From Benincasa hispida (lineage: Eukaryota > Streptophyta > Magnoliopsida > Cucurbitales > Cucurbitaceae): a stretch of DNA of 64,000 nucleotides. The position numbers and the translations under genes are program-made. The DNA is taken from positions 35,366,067 through 35,430,066 of the forward strand of contig NC_052354.1 in the NCBI RefSeq assembly GCF_009727055.1, written 5' to 3'. Under the pieces are notes generated by a model that saw only the letters and a list, made by a program, of their open reading frames with translations, did no database searches and was not told the origin of the DNA. Below are positions 1-11,600 of the stretch, in pieces. Position 1 is the first letter of the stretch; each line of letters opens with the position of its first letter.

Positions 1-950
1 CTTGGGAGTAGGTGATGCGCCGAAAGCCAATATTGACCCTAAGATAGAAGTTGAATCAGTCGCATGAGCTGAAGATAATTCTAAGCACATGGTGGCCAAC
101 ATGCGCCCAACAATTGCCGGAAGTTCCAAGGGTCAGGACGAGCTTCTTGACCCAAGCAATTGAGAGCCATCTCCTGCATGGGAGACTCCTTACGGTGACA
201 AAACTCCAATTTCTCTAGAGACGTCTTCTACTCTATCTTTACCTTGCTTTCTTAGGTTAGTTTATTTTTATTTTTATTGTTATTTTGGATTTGCGGCTGC
301 TTCCTTGGTTGTGCTGCGTTTGCTCCTTGTAGGTGCGATAATAATTCTCCTCGTTGCGCAGTTACAACGGGAGAATTCTCTTCATCCTTCAACGCATGTC
401 TTCGATCGCGTGGATTCCAACACATGATCACATGTGTTATTCCCCGAAGATCCTTTCTTGTTATCCTTCATGCATTATCCTTTTGAAATTCTCCTTGTCT
501 GATTGTGTTCCTTTGCAATGCATCTATGATGGTACGTATAATTCTTCGCATCTGATAACTAAGCATTGCAAGATACTCCTTACTTTTAACAGCTTCTTCA
601 AATTTTGAAAGTCTCAAGTTTTATTATCTGTAAACTTTGGCTCAAACATTTGTTACCGCATTCCTATTAATTTTGTTTTTAGCTTTGCGGCGAGAGCGCT
701 GCCAACCTCTAAGTTTGGGGGTGGCAGCGATCTTGGAGAATTGCGTTCATCTTCTAAAAAAAAAATAAAAAAGAGAGAGAGAATTTTGAGAATAACAACT
801 CCACTGTCAACGCAATGGGGAAACCCATGTTGATAAGAGTTAAATTGTGAAAGGCACTTACCCGTAGTTGGATGTCCGCATGACACACGTGGGGGGAAAC
901 CAAAACAAAGGTAAGTCGCCAAGATCAACACATAAGCGCAACTTCGAATT
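1..950 (+). mobile_element. 3' end of an Athila/Tat-like LTR retrotransposon (remnant)
   Basis: Positions 2-199 read as coding-like sequence (GVGDAPKANIDPKIEVESVA, then more beyond a TGA). At 690-725 lies a purine-rich stretch, ctaagtttgggggtggcagc. Such a run after the last ORF is typical of Athila/Tat-type Ty3 elements before the 3' LTR. No intact domain is visible and the family call is an inference. A short A/G-rich run lies at 757-780. Confidence 0.35.
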
Positions 951-1714
951 AGTGTGTTAGTGGGAAGTTCAATTCAATTTTAGTAACTAAAAGTAAAATG
1001 AAAATTGTTTTCATTTTGCAAGAGAGACGCATAATCCCTCATGGTGTGTAAGCCTTTTATTGTTTAGTGTTTGAGAGCCTATACGATAGCGTCTGCTTAC
1101 TCAATGACCGCACACTCGTGCTTTCCTAAACGATCGCCTATGATTTCCTAAACGTTCGCTTACCTTTTCATAGACGATCGCTTAGCATTTGAGCTGAACT
1201 AAATGATCGTATAGACGATCACTTAGCTTTTACTACATGATCGTATACCCCGTACTAAATGATCAAGCACTCGACTATACGATAGTCTTCCCATTCTCCC
1301 ACTTTCTTGATCGTAGTACATGATAGCATTTCCTCATCCCCTCTACCAATTCCATAAAAGCCCACCCTTTGGATTCTCACTTCGAGAATACTGAGGGCTC
1401 CGGGTAGTGGTGTCGTCCCTGTTGCCTATTATTCGTGCACTGCTGTTCGTGTAGACGACCATGGTGTTGTTGGGTGATTACTTACTGGACGAGAAAGAGC
1501 AAGAGGAGTTCGTTCATGGTGAGATTGAGTTTTGAGAAGAAAGTCTTCAACTTGTATGTTCTCTCGGTCTTTTGTTTTTAATCCTTTAAGCATGCCAATA
1601 ATTTAGCGTTATCAATGCATATCTGTTTGTTTGAATGTATACGTAAAATTTTGTCACAATGAATTGGAAAGAATCGCTTCCACTCATAGGTACTCTTGTA
1701 TAAGAGTTCTTTCA
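951..1714 (+). mobile_element. LTR 3' portion (plus strand) ending before a primer binding site
   Basis: The sequence ends ...gttctttCA at 1713-1714, two bases before a tRNA-iMet-like primer site, so it reads as the end of a 5' LTR. The LTR start was not found. 1080-1330 is rich in repeats of the ACGATCGCTTAG / ATGATCGTATAG kind; similar motifs recur at 13380-13490. Confidence 0.45.
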
Positions 1715-1716
1715 TT

Positions 1717-1732
1717 TGGTATTAGAGCCAGG
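1717..1732 (+). promoter_or_regulatory. Primer binding site (initiator-tRNA-Met type)
   Basis: TGGTATTAGAGCCAGG differs from the canonical TGGTATCAGAGC core by one base and lies two bases after an LTR end CA. It primes minus-strand DNA synthesis in the family. The expected plus-strand leader does not follow; a minus-strand gag fragment does. Confidence 0.6.
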
Positions 1733-2690
1733 TTTCTGATATTCCAATTTCATTAATGCAAGGAATTTCATATACATTCTCGGTGGGTGCAGCATGTCTA
1801 CGCTCATTAAGTGGAATGTTGATGTGTAGCTGCTTTAGGAGCTCAAGAAAACGCTTGAATTGATGTTCAACATTCTTCTTCATCAGACGTCTAGAGAATA
1901 GTGCATTCAGCAGCACCTCAGGCTTTCCTGCGGTAGACGTACTGGTTTCTGAATGGCTTGTAGTCTCGGGCGTTCTTTCTTCCTAACCCATTGAACGTGT
2001 AATGCGTTCTTTCGAAGGACTACTGTTTCTTGGATTCATTCTTCTATCTTCAAGAGCTATTCCACTTCGCAACGTCACCGCATAACATTGCTCCTTCCCA
2101 TTATTGTTCCCAGGTGTCTCGATACTGCTAGATAGAACTCCAGGCTGCCTATTTTTCAACTCGCTTGCTATCTGTCCTACCTGGATCTCCAGGTTTCTGA
2201 TTGATGACGCCTGACTTTTCAGCAACGTTCGTTCTGGGCTATGTACTTCTTCAATAGGTGTTCAAGCGGAAATCCTGAGCTCGACGCCTGTCCTCCTCTA
2301 TTGAGTGTTGTTGATGTTGCTGGTGCGTTTGTTGAAATGCAGGCGGCGGTCCATTCCTTTGCTAATGGTTCACCCCTGGGTTGTGCTTCTGCTGATTTCC
2401 TCCTGTCCAAGAAATATTTGAATTGTTTCTCCATCTAGCGTTATATGTATTAGAGAATGGGTTGTTTTTTATGAAGCATACTGACTGAGGGTTTTATGGA
2501 CACTCAACATATGAGTGATGATCTCCGCACTCCACACAACTTACCATGAGCTGCCCAAACGCCTCTACCTGATTCACCTTCTCTAGTTTGATGCGTTACC
2601 CAGCGTTATATTCTGCAGACCCTGGGCCAATGCAATTAGTCGATCAAAGATGCCACGAGCTGATGAGTCGGTAGACCCCAGCAGCAGGGG
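1722..2690 (-). pseudogene. gag fragment of an Athila/Tat-like Ty3 retrotransposon
   Basis: Minus-strand gag pieces in several frames. In order they are a zinc knuckle CVECGDHHSYVEC (about 2545-2500), then SNTYNARWRNNSNISWTGGN, then IRNLEIQVGQIASELKNRQP and QCYAVTLRSG (2225-1983), then FKRFLELLKQLHINIPL (1916-1722). The arrangement is that of non-chromovirus plant Ty3 gag downstream of the knuckle. It has internal stops and frame changes and lacks the N-terminal gag domain. It is cut at about 2690 by the plus-strand chromovirus and at 1722 by the primer site region. Confidence 0.75.
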
Positions 2691-2701
2691 CGAGTGTATG
2701 T

Positions 2702-2909
2702 CGTGACATACCAGGAGGCAACGGAGTCTCTAGATGTTGTGACCGGTAATGTTATGTTATGTGGATAGTCTGCTTATGTTTTATTTGATCCTGGTGCCCC
2801 ACATTCATTTATATCTAGCATGTATGCACCTAGTATAGATAAGTTGGTTGAACCTATGCCTGAAGAGTTATTTATCTATACCCCTTTGGGAGATGTGATA
2901 GTAGTAGAT
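2702..2909 (+). repeat. Direct repeat, copy 1 (208 bp, artefactual)
   Basis: As far as I can read by eye it is identical to 2950-3157. The two copies flank the synthetic adapter at 2910-2947. The repeat covers the start of the protease region of gypsy 1. Confidence 0.95.
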
Positions 2910-2947
2910 CTGTCTCTTATACACATCTAGATGTGTATAAGAGACAG
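2910..2947. other. Synthetic Tn5 mosaic-end dimer (Nextera mate-pair junction adapter)
   Basis: 2910-2928 reads CTGTCTCTTATACACATCT and 2929-2947 reads AGATGTGTATAAGAGACAG. These are the two orientations of the engineered 19-bp Tn5 mosaic end, back to back. This 38-bp palindrome is the junction adapter of the Nextera mate-pair library method. It is not natural plant DNA. Confidence 0.98.
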
Positions 2948-2949
2948 GC

Positions 2950-3157
2950 CGTGACATACCAGGAGGCAACGGAGTCTCTAGATGTTGTGACCGGTAATGT
3001 TATGTTATGTGGATAGTCTGCTTATGTTTTATTTGATCCTGGTGCCCCACATTCATTTATATCTAGCATGTATGCACCTAGTATAGATAAGTTGGTTGAA
3101 CCTATGCCTGAAGAGTTATTTATCTATACCCCTTTGGGAGATGTGATAGTAGTAGAT
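2950..3157 (+). repeat. Direct repeat, copy 2 (208 bp)
   Basis: Exact second copy of 2702-2909. The element's reading frame continues normally from here into 3158, so this copy or the first is surplus. Two bases (gc) separate it from the adapter. Confidence 0.95.
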
Positions 3158-6100
3158 AGATGCTATAATCATTGTGAGGTACTGATCAATGGTTAGAACT
3201 TCTATGTTGATTTACTTCCTTTAGAATTGTTAGAGTTTGATGTTGTCCTGGTGATGGATTTTCTAAGTAAGTATCATGCTTCAGTAGACTGTTACAAGAA
3301 GGAGGTGGTGCTCAAAAAATCAAATAGCCAGGATGCAATGCTGACAGGAAGCAAACGATTAGTTGCGGGGAATTTGATATCGTCAGTGAAAGCTCAGAAG
3401 CTATTGAGCAAGGGATGTAAAGGCTATCTGGCTCATGTGATGGTTGCTCAAGGGAAAGAACTAAACCCAGAAGATGTCTAGTGGTAAATGAATTTCAAGA
3501 TGTATTTCCTGAAGAACTATCGGGATTACCACTCGACAAGGAGGTGGAGTTTACTATTGACTTAGTTCCAGGAACAACTCCTATATCGCAGGCACCGTAT
3601 AGAATGGCGCCGACTGAGTTGAAAGAATTAAAGGTTCAGCTGCAAGAGTTAATTGACAAGGGATACATTCGACTAGTGTATCGCCTTGGGGAGCTCCAGT
3701 ATTGTTTGTGAGGAAGAAAGACGGTACATTTAGATTGTGTATCAACTATAGGCAACTGAATAAGGTAACATTAAGAACAAATATTCGTTACCACACATTG
3801 ATGATTTGTTTGATAAGCTAAGAGGAGCCACGGTGTTTTCAAAGTTAGACCTGAGATCGGGTTATCATCAACTGAAAGTGAGAGAAGCCGATATTCCTAA
3901 AACCGCATTTATAGAGATATGGACATTATGAATTCCTGGTAATGCCATTCGGATTGACAAATGGCCCTACGGTATTCATGGATCTCATGAACAGGATATT
4001 TCATCCCTACTTGGACCAGTTCGTGATAGTATTCGTTGATGATATACTGGTGTATTCTGGCAGTAGGGAGAATCATATTACCCACCTGAGGATAGTATTG
4101 CAGACGTTGCGAGATAGGCAGTTGTATGCTAAATTTAGTAAATGCGATTTTTGGTTAGATCGGGTAGTATTTCTTGGGCATGTTGTTTCAGCAGAGGGCA
4201 TTAGTGTAGATACCCAAAAGACGGAAGGAATAGTTAATTGGGAACGACCCACGACTATTTTAGAAATACGCAGTTTCTTAGGTTTGGCAGGTTAATATCG
4301 GAGGTTTATGGAGGGTTTTTCTAAGATAGCCCTTCCGTTGACGAACCTGACCAAGAAAGATGTGAGGTTTGAATGGTCGTTGGAGTGTGAACATAGTTTC
4401 CAGGAGCTGAAATGGAGACTAGTATCAGCCCAGTGCTTACCTTGCCTATTCCAGGTAAGGAATTTGAGATTTATTGTGACGCATCCCGACAAGGATTGGG
4501 ATGTGTGTTGATGCAGGATGGGAAGGTGATTGCATATGCCTCTTGTTAACTTAAGAAACACGAGGGCATTTATCCCACGCATGATCTGGAGTTGGCAGCA
4601 GTTGTTTTGGCTCTGAAGTTGCGGAGACATTACTTATTTGGAGAGCGCTGCACGATATTTATAGATCACAAAAGCTTAAAATATATCTTTGATAAAAAAA
4701 AGTTGAATTTAAGACAACAAAGATGGATTGAATTGATTAAAGATTACGATTGTTCCATCGAGTACCACCCTGGTAAGGCTAATGTTGTGGCAGATGCACT
4801 AAGTAGGAAATCCACGGGACCGAAGGCCATTATTGGTTCAATAAGAGAAATGCTATTGTAGGAGTTCAGGAATTCCAGAACCACCTTATCAGTGGAACCG
4901 TCAGAAGGAATGATAGTTATTTTTCAGATAAGGCCGACCTTAGTTGAAAACCTTAAGCGGGATCAGTTGGAAGACCCTGATTTTCAGAAGATTGCTGATG
5001 ATGTAAGTAAGGGCATCACGGTTGACTTTCAACTGGGAACAGATAGTGTACTGGAAAAGGAGGGGAGAATGTGTGTGCCTAACAAGCTACAGCTTAAACA
5101 AGTCATTCTAGAGGAAGCACATAGTTCCGTTTATGCCATGCATCCAGGTAGCATCAAGATGTATAAAACTTTGAAGAAATCTTATTAGTGGCCTGGGATG
5201 AAGAGAGACACAACAGAATATATGGACCGATGTATAGTCTGTCAACAAGTAAAACCTGAGAGACAAAGACTAGCAGGATTACTCAATCCACTTCTAGTGC
5301 CTGAGTAGAAATGGGAACATGTGACAATGGACTTTCTATTTGGATTACCTAAGACACTCTCAGGATTTTATGGCATTTAGGTAATAGTCGACTAATCAAG
5401 ACGGCCAAGTTTATACCAGTAAAAGTTACTTTTACACTGGACTATCTAGCTAAGATTTATGTGGATAAGACAATCAGTCAATACGGAGCTCTAGTGTCGT
5501 TAGTGTCAGACCGAGACTCGAGGTTTACTTCAAAATTTGGGCCTAGTTTACAAAAGGCTATGGGCACTAAATTGCATTTCAGTACGACTTTTCATCCGCA
5601 AACAGATGAACAGCCGAAAAGAACTATACAGACACTGGAAGATATGTTAAGAGCTTTTGTATTACAATTCAAAGGAAGTTAGGATATGCACCTACCGTTG
5701 ATTGAATTTTCTTACAACAATAGCTACCATTCTAGTATTGAAATGGCTCCCTATGAAGCATTGTACGGCCGACCTTACAGGACCCCAGTATTCTGGAATG
5801 AAGTTGGAGAACGACAATTATTGGGTCCAGAATTAGTTCAACAAACAACAGAGAATGTGAAACTTATCAGGGATAATCTTAAGGCGGCTCGCGATAGACA
5901 GAAGAGCTACGCCGATAATTGAAGAAGAGACCTAGAATTTGAAGTCAGAGAACGGGTATTTCTCCTACTATCCTCATGGAAAGAAATTCTCCGGTTCGGG
6001 AGAAAAGGGAAGTTAAGTCCACGATACATTGGACCATATGAAATTGTGGAACGGGTTGGTCCAGTAGCTTATAGGCTGCAGTTGTCGATAGAGCTAGCTC

Positions 6101-6398
6101 ATATTCACGACGTATTTCATGTGTCAATGCTAAGGAAATACGTGCCTGATCCCATGGACATACTAATAACACAACCAGTACAACTCTAAGAAGATTTATC
6201 TTACGAGAAGGAGGCCCTTGAGATCTTGGACAGGAAAGATCAGATACTCAGAAATAAGACGATTCCTTTGGTGAAGGTGCTATGGCGTAATCATGGAGTC
6301 GAGGAAGCTACCTAGGAACCTGAAGAGCAAATGAGGAAGAGATATCCTTAACTTTTTTAATGACATATCAGGTAAATTTCGAGGACGAAATTTCTTTT

Positions 6399-6410
6399 AA
6401 GGAGGGGATG
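6399..6410 (+). promoter_or_regulatory. Polypurine tract of gypsy 1
   Basis: aaggaggggatg follows aatttcgaggacgaaatttc, the usual 3' end of Tekay/Del-type chromoviruses, and lies just before the LTR start at 6413. It primes plus-strand synthesis. Confidence 0.75.
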
Positions 6411-7019
6411 ATTGTAAACCCTAAACTCTAGATTCCTAGATAAGCATGTTTAGCCAAAGGAATGTTATATTATATATTTTTTTTCTTATTTTTATTAAAG
6501 TAGTAATTCATGGTTATTCATAGGAATTATGATGGAAGGGAAGGAAAAACATATTATGTGAGGGTGACGTGGCAATTAATCCTTGAACTTGGGGGGCGAT
6601 GGGAGGTGTTTTTGGAAGAAGAACGTCAAAATCTTGGTTTTGGCAGTTGACATGAAAATTCTAGTGAATTCGGTACCATTTGAAAGTTGAGAGAATTTAG
6701 GTTGTGAAATTGGCTTGCCGAAGGAAGATTTCAGGAGGAGAAGAACAAGGAGTGAAGAAAACCAAGAGAAGGCAGAATCTCGGGTTTAAGCAGGGCCGAG
6801 GTGAAGTTTGGAAGTTCCAAGCCAAACTATAAGGAATTCTGGGCTGAAATTTTAAGGTGAGGAATGAACTCAAATCTAAACAATTTTGTAGAAGGAAGTT
6901 TCTTGAAAAGAGCTTTGGATTTTGAGTTATGAATTTTTGAAGTTATAACAGGGAATTGGTGCATAAGCAGACAGCTTCTTGTGAAGAACAATCATGCAGT
7001 TCATCGTGGAGAATTATAG

Positions 7020-7262
7020 CGAGATTTGGGCATGAGGATCTCACTTATAAAGGAAATCTCACTGATTTTGTAAGAAGGATCTCGCTTTAGGGGGAAATCT
7101 TGCTAGGATTTAGGCTGAGTATTGCTGGTAAGGTGAGTATCGCTAAGATGAAATTTGACAGGAAAAGCTTGATCTCGCTAGCATCGCTCTAGAGGATCTT
7201 GCTAGCATCGCTCAGGGGGATCTCGTTGACCTCGCTCAGAGGGATCTCGCCAGTAAAGCTGT
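7020..7262 (+). repeat. Degenerate GATCTCGCT / GCATCGCTC repeats
   Basis: At least eight occurrences of gatctcgct-like words with interspersed agcatcgctc, irregularly spaced, inside the gypsy 1 LTR. It looks like a decayed short tandem array. Confidence 0.6.
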
Positions 7263-7719
7263 CTGTGTTGATGAAAGTTCTTTTAATAAATGAATTAATT
7301 GAGGTATTTTATTAAGAATTCTAAGTAGTTTAATCGGGAATTATATCTTTTCTGGCCAAGAAGAGTTCAGGGAAGCGTAGAAACCATTAAGAGCCTGACG
7401 AGCGGTAAGTGACTTAAGGTTTCCAATACTCATGCATATATGATCAAGTAAAGCACAGTGACATTAATGATGAAATTATACTTCCTCAAGCAACAAATGG
7501 TGGGAGAATAATTTAATGCATGTTTCCGGCTTGTATGTGTGTAACACAGGCCAAGGTATGTCGTGTAACCATTACAAAAGCTATGTTCTGATTTTGATAT
7601 ATGCTTCCTAGAGGAAGGCTATGGGAAAATGAGTTCTTGTGTAAATGAGTGGCAATGGAACAGTTCTTGTGCAAATACTAGGCAGTGGAACTTAATTTGA
7701 TGTTACAAAATACTCATTT

Positions 7720-7907
7720 GATACCGAAGGACATTTGAGAAGGTATCTAACCAATTTGGTACCGAAGGACATTTGAGAAGGTACCTGGCCAATTTAATAC
7801 TGAAGGACATTTGAAAAGGTATCTGGCCAATTTGATACCGAAGGATGTTTGAGAAGGTATCTTAGTAGCTCGATACTAAAGGACAAATTTGAGAAGGCAT
7901 CTGAGTA
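7720..7907 (+). repeat. 38-bp minisatellite, five copies
   Basis: Units start at 7720, 7758, 7796, 7834 and 7872. Each reads close to gataccgaaggacatttgag followed by aaggtatctggccaattt. The last unit is diverged, with a small insertion. Confidence 0.85.
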
Positions 7908-8641
7908 GAAGTACCTAAGATATGATGGTACTTAGTATGGCCACGTGCACGTAGGCAGTTATGAATGAGAGACCGAAGTATGGGTCTCTTGGTCGGTAAT
8001 AAACGTTTGGGAGCTGGAGCGTTTAGGCTCATTATCATTGGGGAATAATAATGTTTAATGATGTCTGAGAATGGCTTAAAGCTACATTTATAGACAATTT
8101 CTTGAGTTTACTCGTTTGTATATTTACATGTTTATAGTATTGCTACGCTTATTGCTTTACGATTCTAAAGTCACTCACTGGGCTTTTAGCTCACCAAGTC
8201 TCTGTGTTCTCCTTTTCCAGGTAGCGGTCGGATTCCTCAGGGTTGATCATGCTGCTGCTTGCCACCTAAAGACTCAGCTTAATAAGAGGACTTAGTTGAT
8301 GAACTGTTTATGTACACATGTTTTGTGAGGGATTAGGGTTTTGTTAGAGATGTTTGGGCCATTCGTGAATGTTTCTCCCCTTAGATGTTATATCATAGCT
8401 GTACGCATGTGTTTATATTATATTTTGTTGTCCTTTTAAAGAGGCATACCATATTCACACATTATTAATATTTAGCAGGTTGACATTTAGATTAAAGAGC
8501 TTTGGTGGTGGGTGCTGGCAGCGGGGCTAGCAACTATCGCGGTCATTTCCTCTTTTAGATTAGGAGGGAATCTGGAAGAGGGTGTGATAGCTTTAGCAAA
8601 ATCTAATACAGTTTTGATCGTATTTTCAGCAACTTTTTGAA

Positions 8642-11600
8642 AATGGCGACATCCTCGTTGGCATTGTTAAGTTCCGAAAAACTTACTGGCGATAATTTCG
8701 CAACATAGAAACACATGATCACGACGATCCTGATCATCGAGGATCTCATGTTTGCTTTTATGGAGGCTTGTCCTCCTATTCCAGCTCCTAATGCTGTTCG
8801 AAATGTTCGTGAGGCATACGAGCGATGAACAAGGGCAAATGAGAAGCCCCGAGCCTACATCTTGGTAAGTCTTTCTAAAGTCTTGGCCAATGAACATGAG
8901 CCTATGGTCTCAGCGTGTGATATCATGGAGTCCCTGCGGGGGATGTTTGGACAACCGTCTGAACAGCTTATGCATGAGGCTCTTAAATACATATTCAACT
9001 CCAAAAATGGAAGAAGACACCTCTGTTCGTGAACATGTGCTAAACATGATAGTCCACTTTAATGTGGTGGAGTTGAATGAGTCTACCATCGATGAGGGCA
9101 GCCAGGTTAGCATAATCTTGCATTCTTTGTCAGAGAGCTTTTTGCACTTTGTTAGCAATGTGATTCTAAACAAAGTGAAATATAACCTTACAACTCTCCT
9201 CAATGAATTGCAGACATACCAATCTTTACTAAAAAGTAAGGATAGTCAGAAGGGTGAGGCAAATGTTGTTTCATCCTCAAGGACATTCCATAGAGGTTCG
9301 ACCTCAGGAACAAAGTCTGCACCTTCTACTTCTAACTCTGTAAAGGGGAAGAAGAAGAAGAAGGGTGGTAAGAGAAAAGGGAAGGCACCTGCTAACCCAC
9401 CGCCTGTCGCCCCAAGGAGGCGTCCACAGGTTGCTAAGGGAAAGTATTTTCATTGCAACCAAGATGGACACTAGAAGAGGAACTGTCCTCGGTATTTGAA
9501 AGAGAAGAAAGCAGCCAAGGCTAAGGCCAAGGCTGATAAAGGTAAATGTGATTTACTTGTTCTTGAAACTGGTTTAGTGGAGAATGATGATTCTTCCTGG
9601 ATCATTGATTCGGGCACCACTAACCATGTTTGTTCTTCTTTTTAGGGGATTAGATCTTGGCGATAGCTGGAGGCTGATGAGATGACGATGCGAGTAGGCA
9701 CCGGGCACGTCGTTTCAGCTGTTGCAGTGGGAGAAGTCCAGTTAGCTTTATACAATAGGTTTCTTGTTTTACATGATGTATATATTGTTCCCAAACTAAA
9801 GAGAAACCTCATTTCTGTAAAGTGTTTATTGAAATGTAAATATACTATCTCGTTTAATGTGAATAAAGCGTTTATTCATAAAGATGGTGTTTTTATTTGC
9901 ACAGCAAATCTGGAATCAAATTTATATGTGCTAGGCCATTAGCCATTAATTCCCCCCATAATACATGAATTCCTCAGAACTGCCGTAACTCATATTAAAA
10001 TGTCGATGAATTTCTCCAAATGAAAAATGCCTAACTTTGGCATCTTCGTTTAGGGCACATCAATCTCATAGGATTGAGAGATTGGTGAAGAATGGACTTC
10101 TAAGTGAGTTAAAAGAAAAATTTTTACCAGTGTGCGAATCTTGCCTTGAGGTAAGATGACTAAACGACCTTTTACTAGAAAAGGTTATAAAGCCAAGCAG
10201 GCTCTTGAGTTAATACATTCTGACCTTTGTGGTCCTATGAATGTGCGAGCCCGAGTTGGCTATGAGTATTTTATCAGTTTCACTGATGATTACTCCAAGT
10301 ACGGGTATGTTTTATCTTATGCAACGGAAGTCTGAATCCTTTGAAAAGTTCAAAGAGTTCAAGGCTGAAGTTGAAAACGCATTGGATAGATGGATTAAAC
10401 ATTTCGATTAGATCAAGGTGGAGAGTTTTTGGACTCGGCATTCAAGACTATTTAATAGAACACGGAATCGTTTCCCAACTCTTAGCGCCGAGTACACCTC
10501 AGCAGAATGGTGTAGTAGAGAGGAGAAATAAGACCTTGTTAAACATGGTTCGCTCGATGACGAGTTACGCTTCTTTACCAAACTCATTTTGGGGTTTCAT
10601 AGTGGAGACTGCGGTATACATACTCAATTGTGTTCCCTCCAAGAGTGTTGCAAAACACCTCTGGAGTTGTGGAATGTGCGTAAAAGCTAGTTTACGTCAC
10701 TTCCTCATTTGGGATTGCCTAGCACATATGCTTCAGGCTAATCCAAGAAGTTGGAACCACGGTCGAGGTTATGCCTCTTTTGTAGGCTACCTTAAAGGCA
10801 CAAGAGGGGGTTATTTTTATGATCTGACGAAAAATAGGTGTTTGTTTCAACAAAACGCACTTTTTCTGAGAAGGATCATATAAGGGAGCACAGTCCACAA
10901 GCAAAGTCGTGTTGCGTGAGCTTTCTAATGAAACTACTGAAACTTCAACAAGAGTTGTGAAGAGCTTGCTACATCAGCAAAGGTTGTTGATGGGAGTTTA
11001 TCCAGTAGGTTGGTTCCACCTCAAGAGTTGAGTAAACCTCGATGTAGTGGGAGCATTGCGAACCCACCCGTTCGCTATCTAGGTTTCACAGAAATCCTTG
11101 TTATGGTAGCAGATGGCGACGTTAAGAATCTGTTGTCGTATAAGAAGGCAATGGAGGATGTTGACCAGGATGAATGGGTCAAGACCATGGATCTCGAGAT
11201 GGAGTCGATGTACTTCAACTCAGTATGGGATCTTGTAGATCAGCCTGATGAGGTGTCGCCCTATAGGTTATAAATGGATCTACAAGTGCAAACGGGGTGT
11301 TGATGGGAAGGTACAGACCTTCAAGGCTCGACTTGTGGCAAATGGTTACACCTAAGTAAAGGGAGTCGACTATGAGGAGACTTTCTTGCCTGTTGCCATG
11401 TTAAAGTCGATCCGCATCCTCTTGTCCATTGCAGTTTATTATAACTATGAGATTTGGCAAATGGACGTCCAGACAGTATTTCTGAATGGTAATCTTGAGG
11501 AGACCATTTATATGGTGCAATCCGAGGGATTCATAGCCCAAGGTCAAGAGCAAAAGATTTGTAAACTGAATCGGTCCATTTATGGACTTAAACAGGTGTC

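Larger units (their letters stand above)
2665..6357 (+). pseudogene. gypsy 1 pol (PR-RT-RH-INT-chromodomain), pseudogene
   Basis: Protease motif LFDPGAPHSFIS lies near 3023-3060, and a duplicate near 2775-2812 is artefactual. Reverse transcriptase has [32 protein letters not shown] and catalytic FVDDILVYS (about 4030-4055). RNase H has [11 protein letters not shown] and VVADALSRK near 4800. Integrase has an HHCC zinc region (CIVCQQVK), MDFLFGLP, LVSDRDSRF and FHPQTDEQ. A chromodomain-like end (ILDRKDQILRNKTIPLVKVL) lies near 6215-6280. Frameshifts occur near 3690, 3910 and 4510. Stops include TAGs at 5186, 5306, 5680 and 6313 where Trp is expected. The protein is not functional. Confidence 0.88.
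2660..8589 (+). mobile_element. Ty3/gypsy chromovirus 1 (5'-truncated, decayed) with 3' LTR
   Basis: Plus-strand order is protease, reverse transcriptase, RNase H, integrase, chromodomain, polypurine tract, 3' LTR. The 5' LTR and nearly all of gag are missing. Order and motifs fit the Tekay/Del group. Reading frames are broken throughout. A cloning adapter and a 208-bp duplication at 2702-3157 are artefactual. Confidence 0.88.
6413..8589 (+). mobile_element. 3' LTR of gypsy 1 (about 2.18 kb)
   Basis: It starts TGTAAACCC after the polypurine tract. The end is placed at gggtgtgata (8589), where a Copia leader begins; the expected TGACA end would then be mutated. The LTR contains a GATCTCGCT-rich repetitive stretch (7020-7262) and five 38-bp minisatellite units (7720-7907). 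No target duplication can be tested because the 5' LTR is missing. Confidence 0.7.

Noticed and set aside
2910..2947. A bacterial Tn5 insertion or horizontally transferred IS end
   Set aside because: Both 19-mers match the engineered mosaic end back to back with no transposase, and the flanks are exact copies; a library adapter explains all of it.
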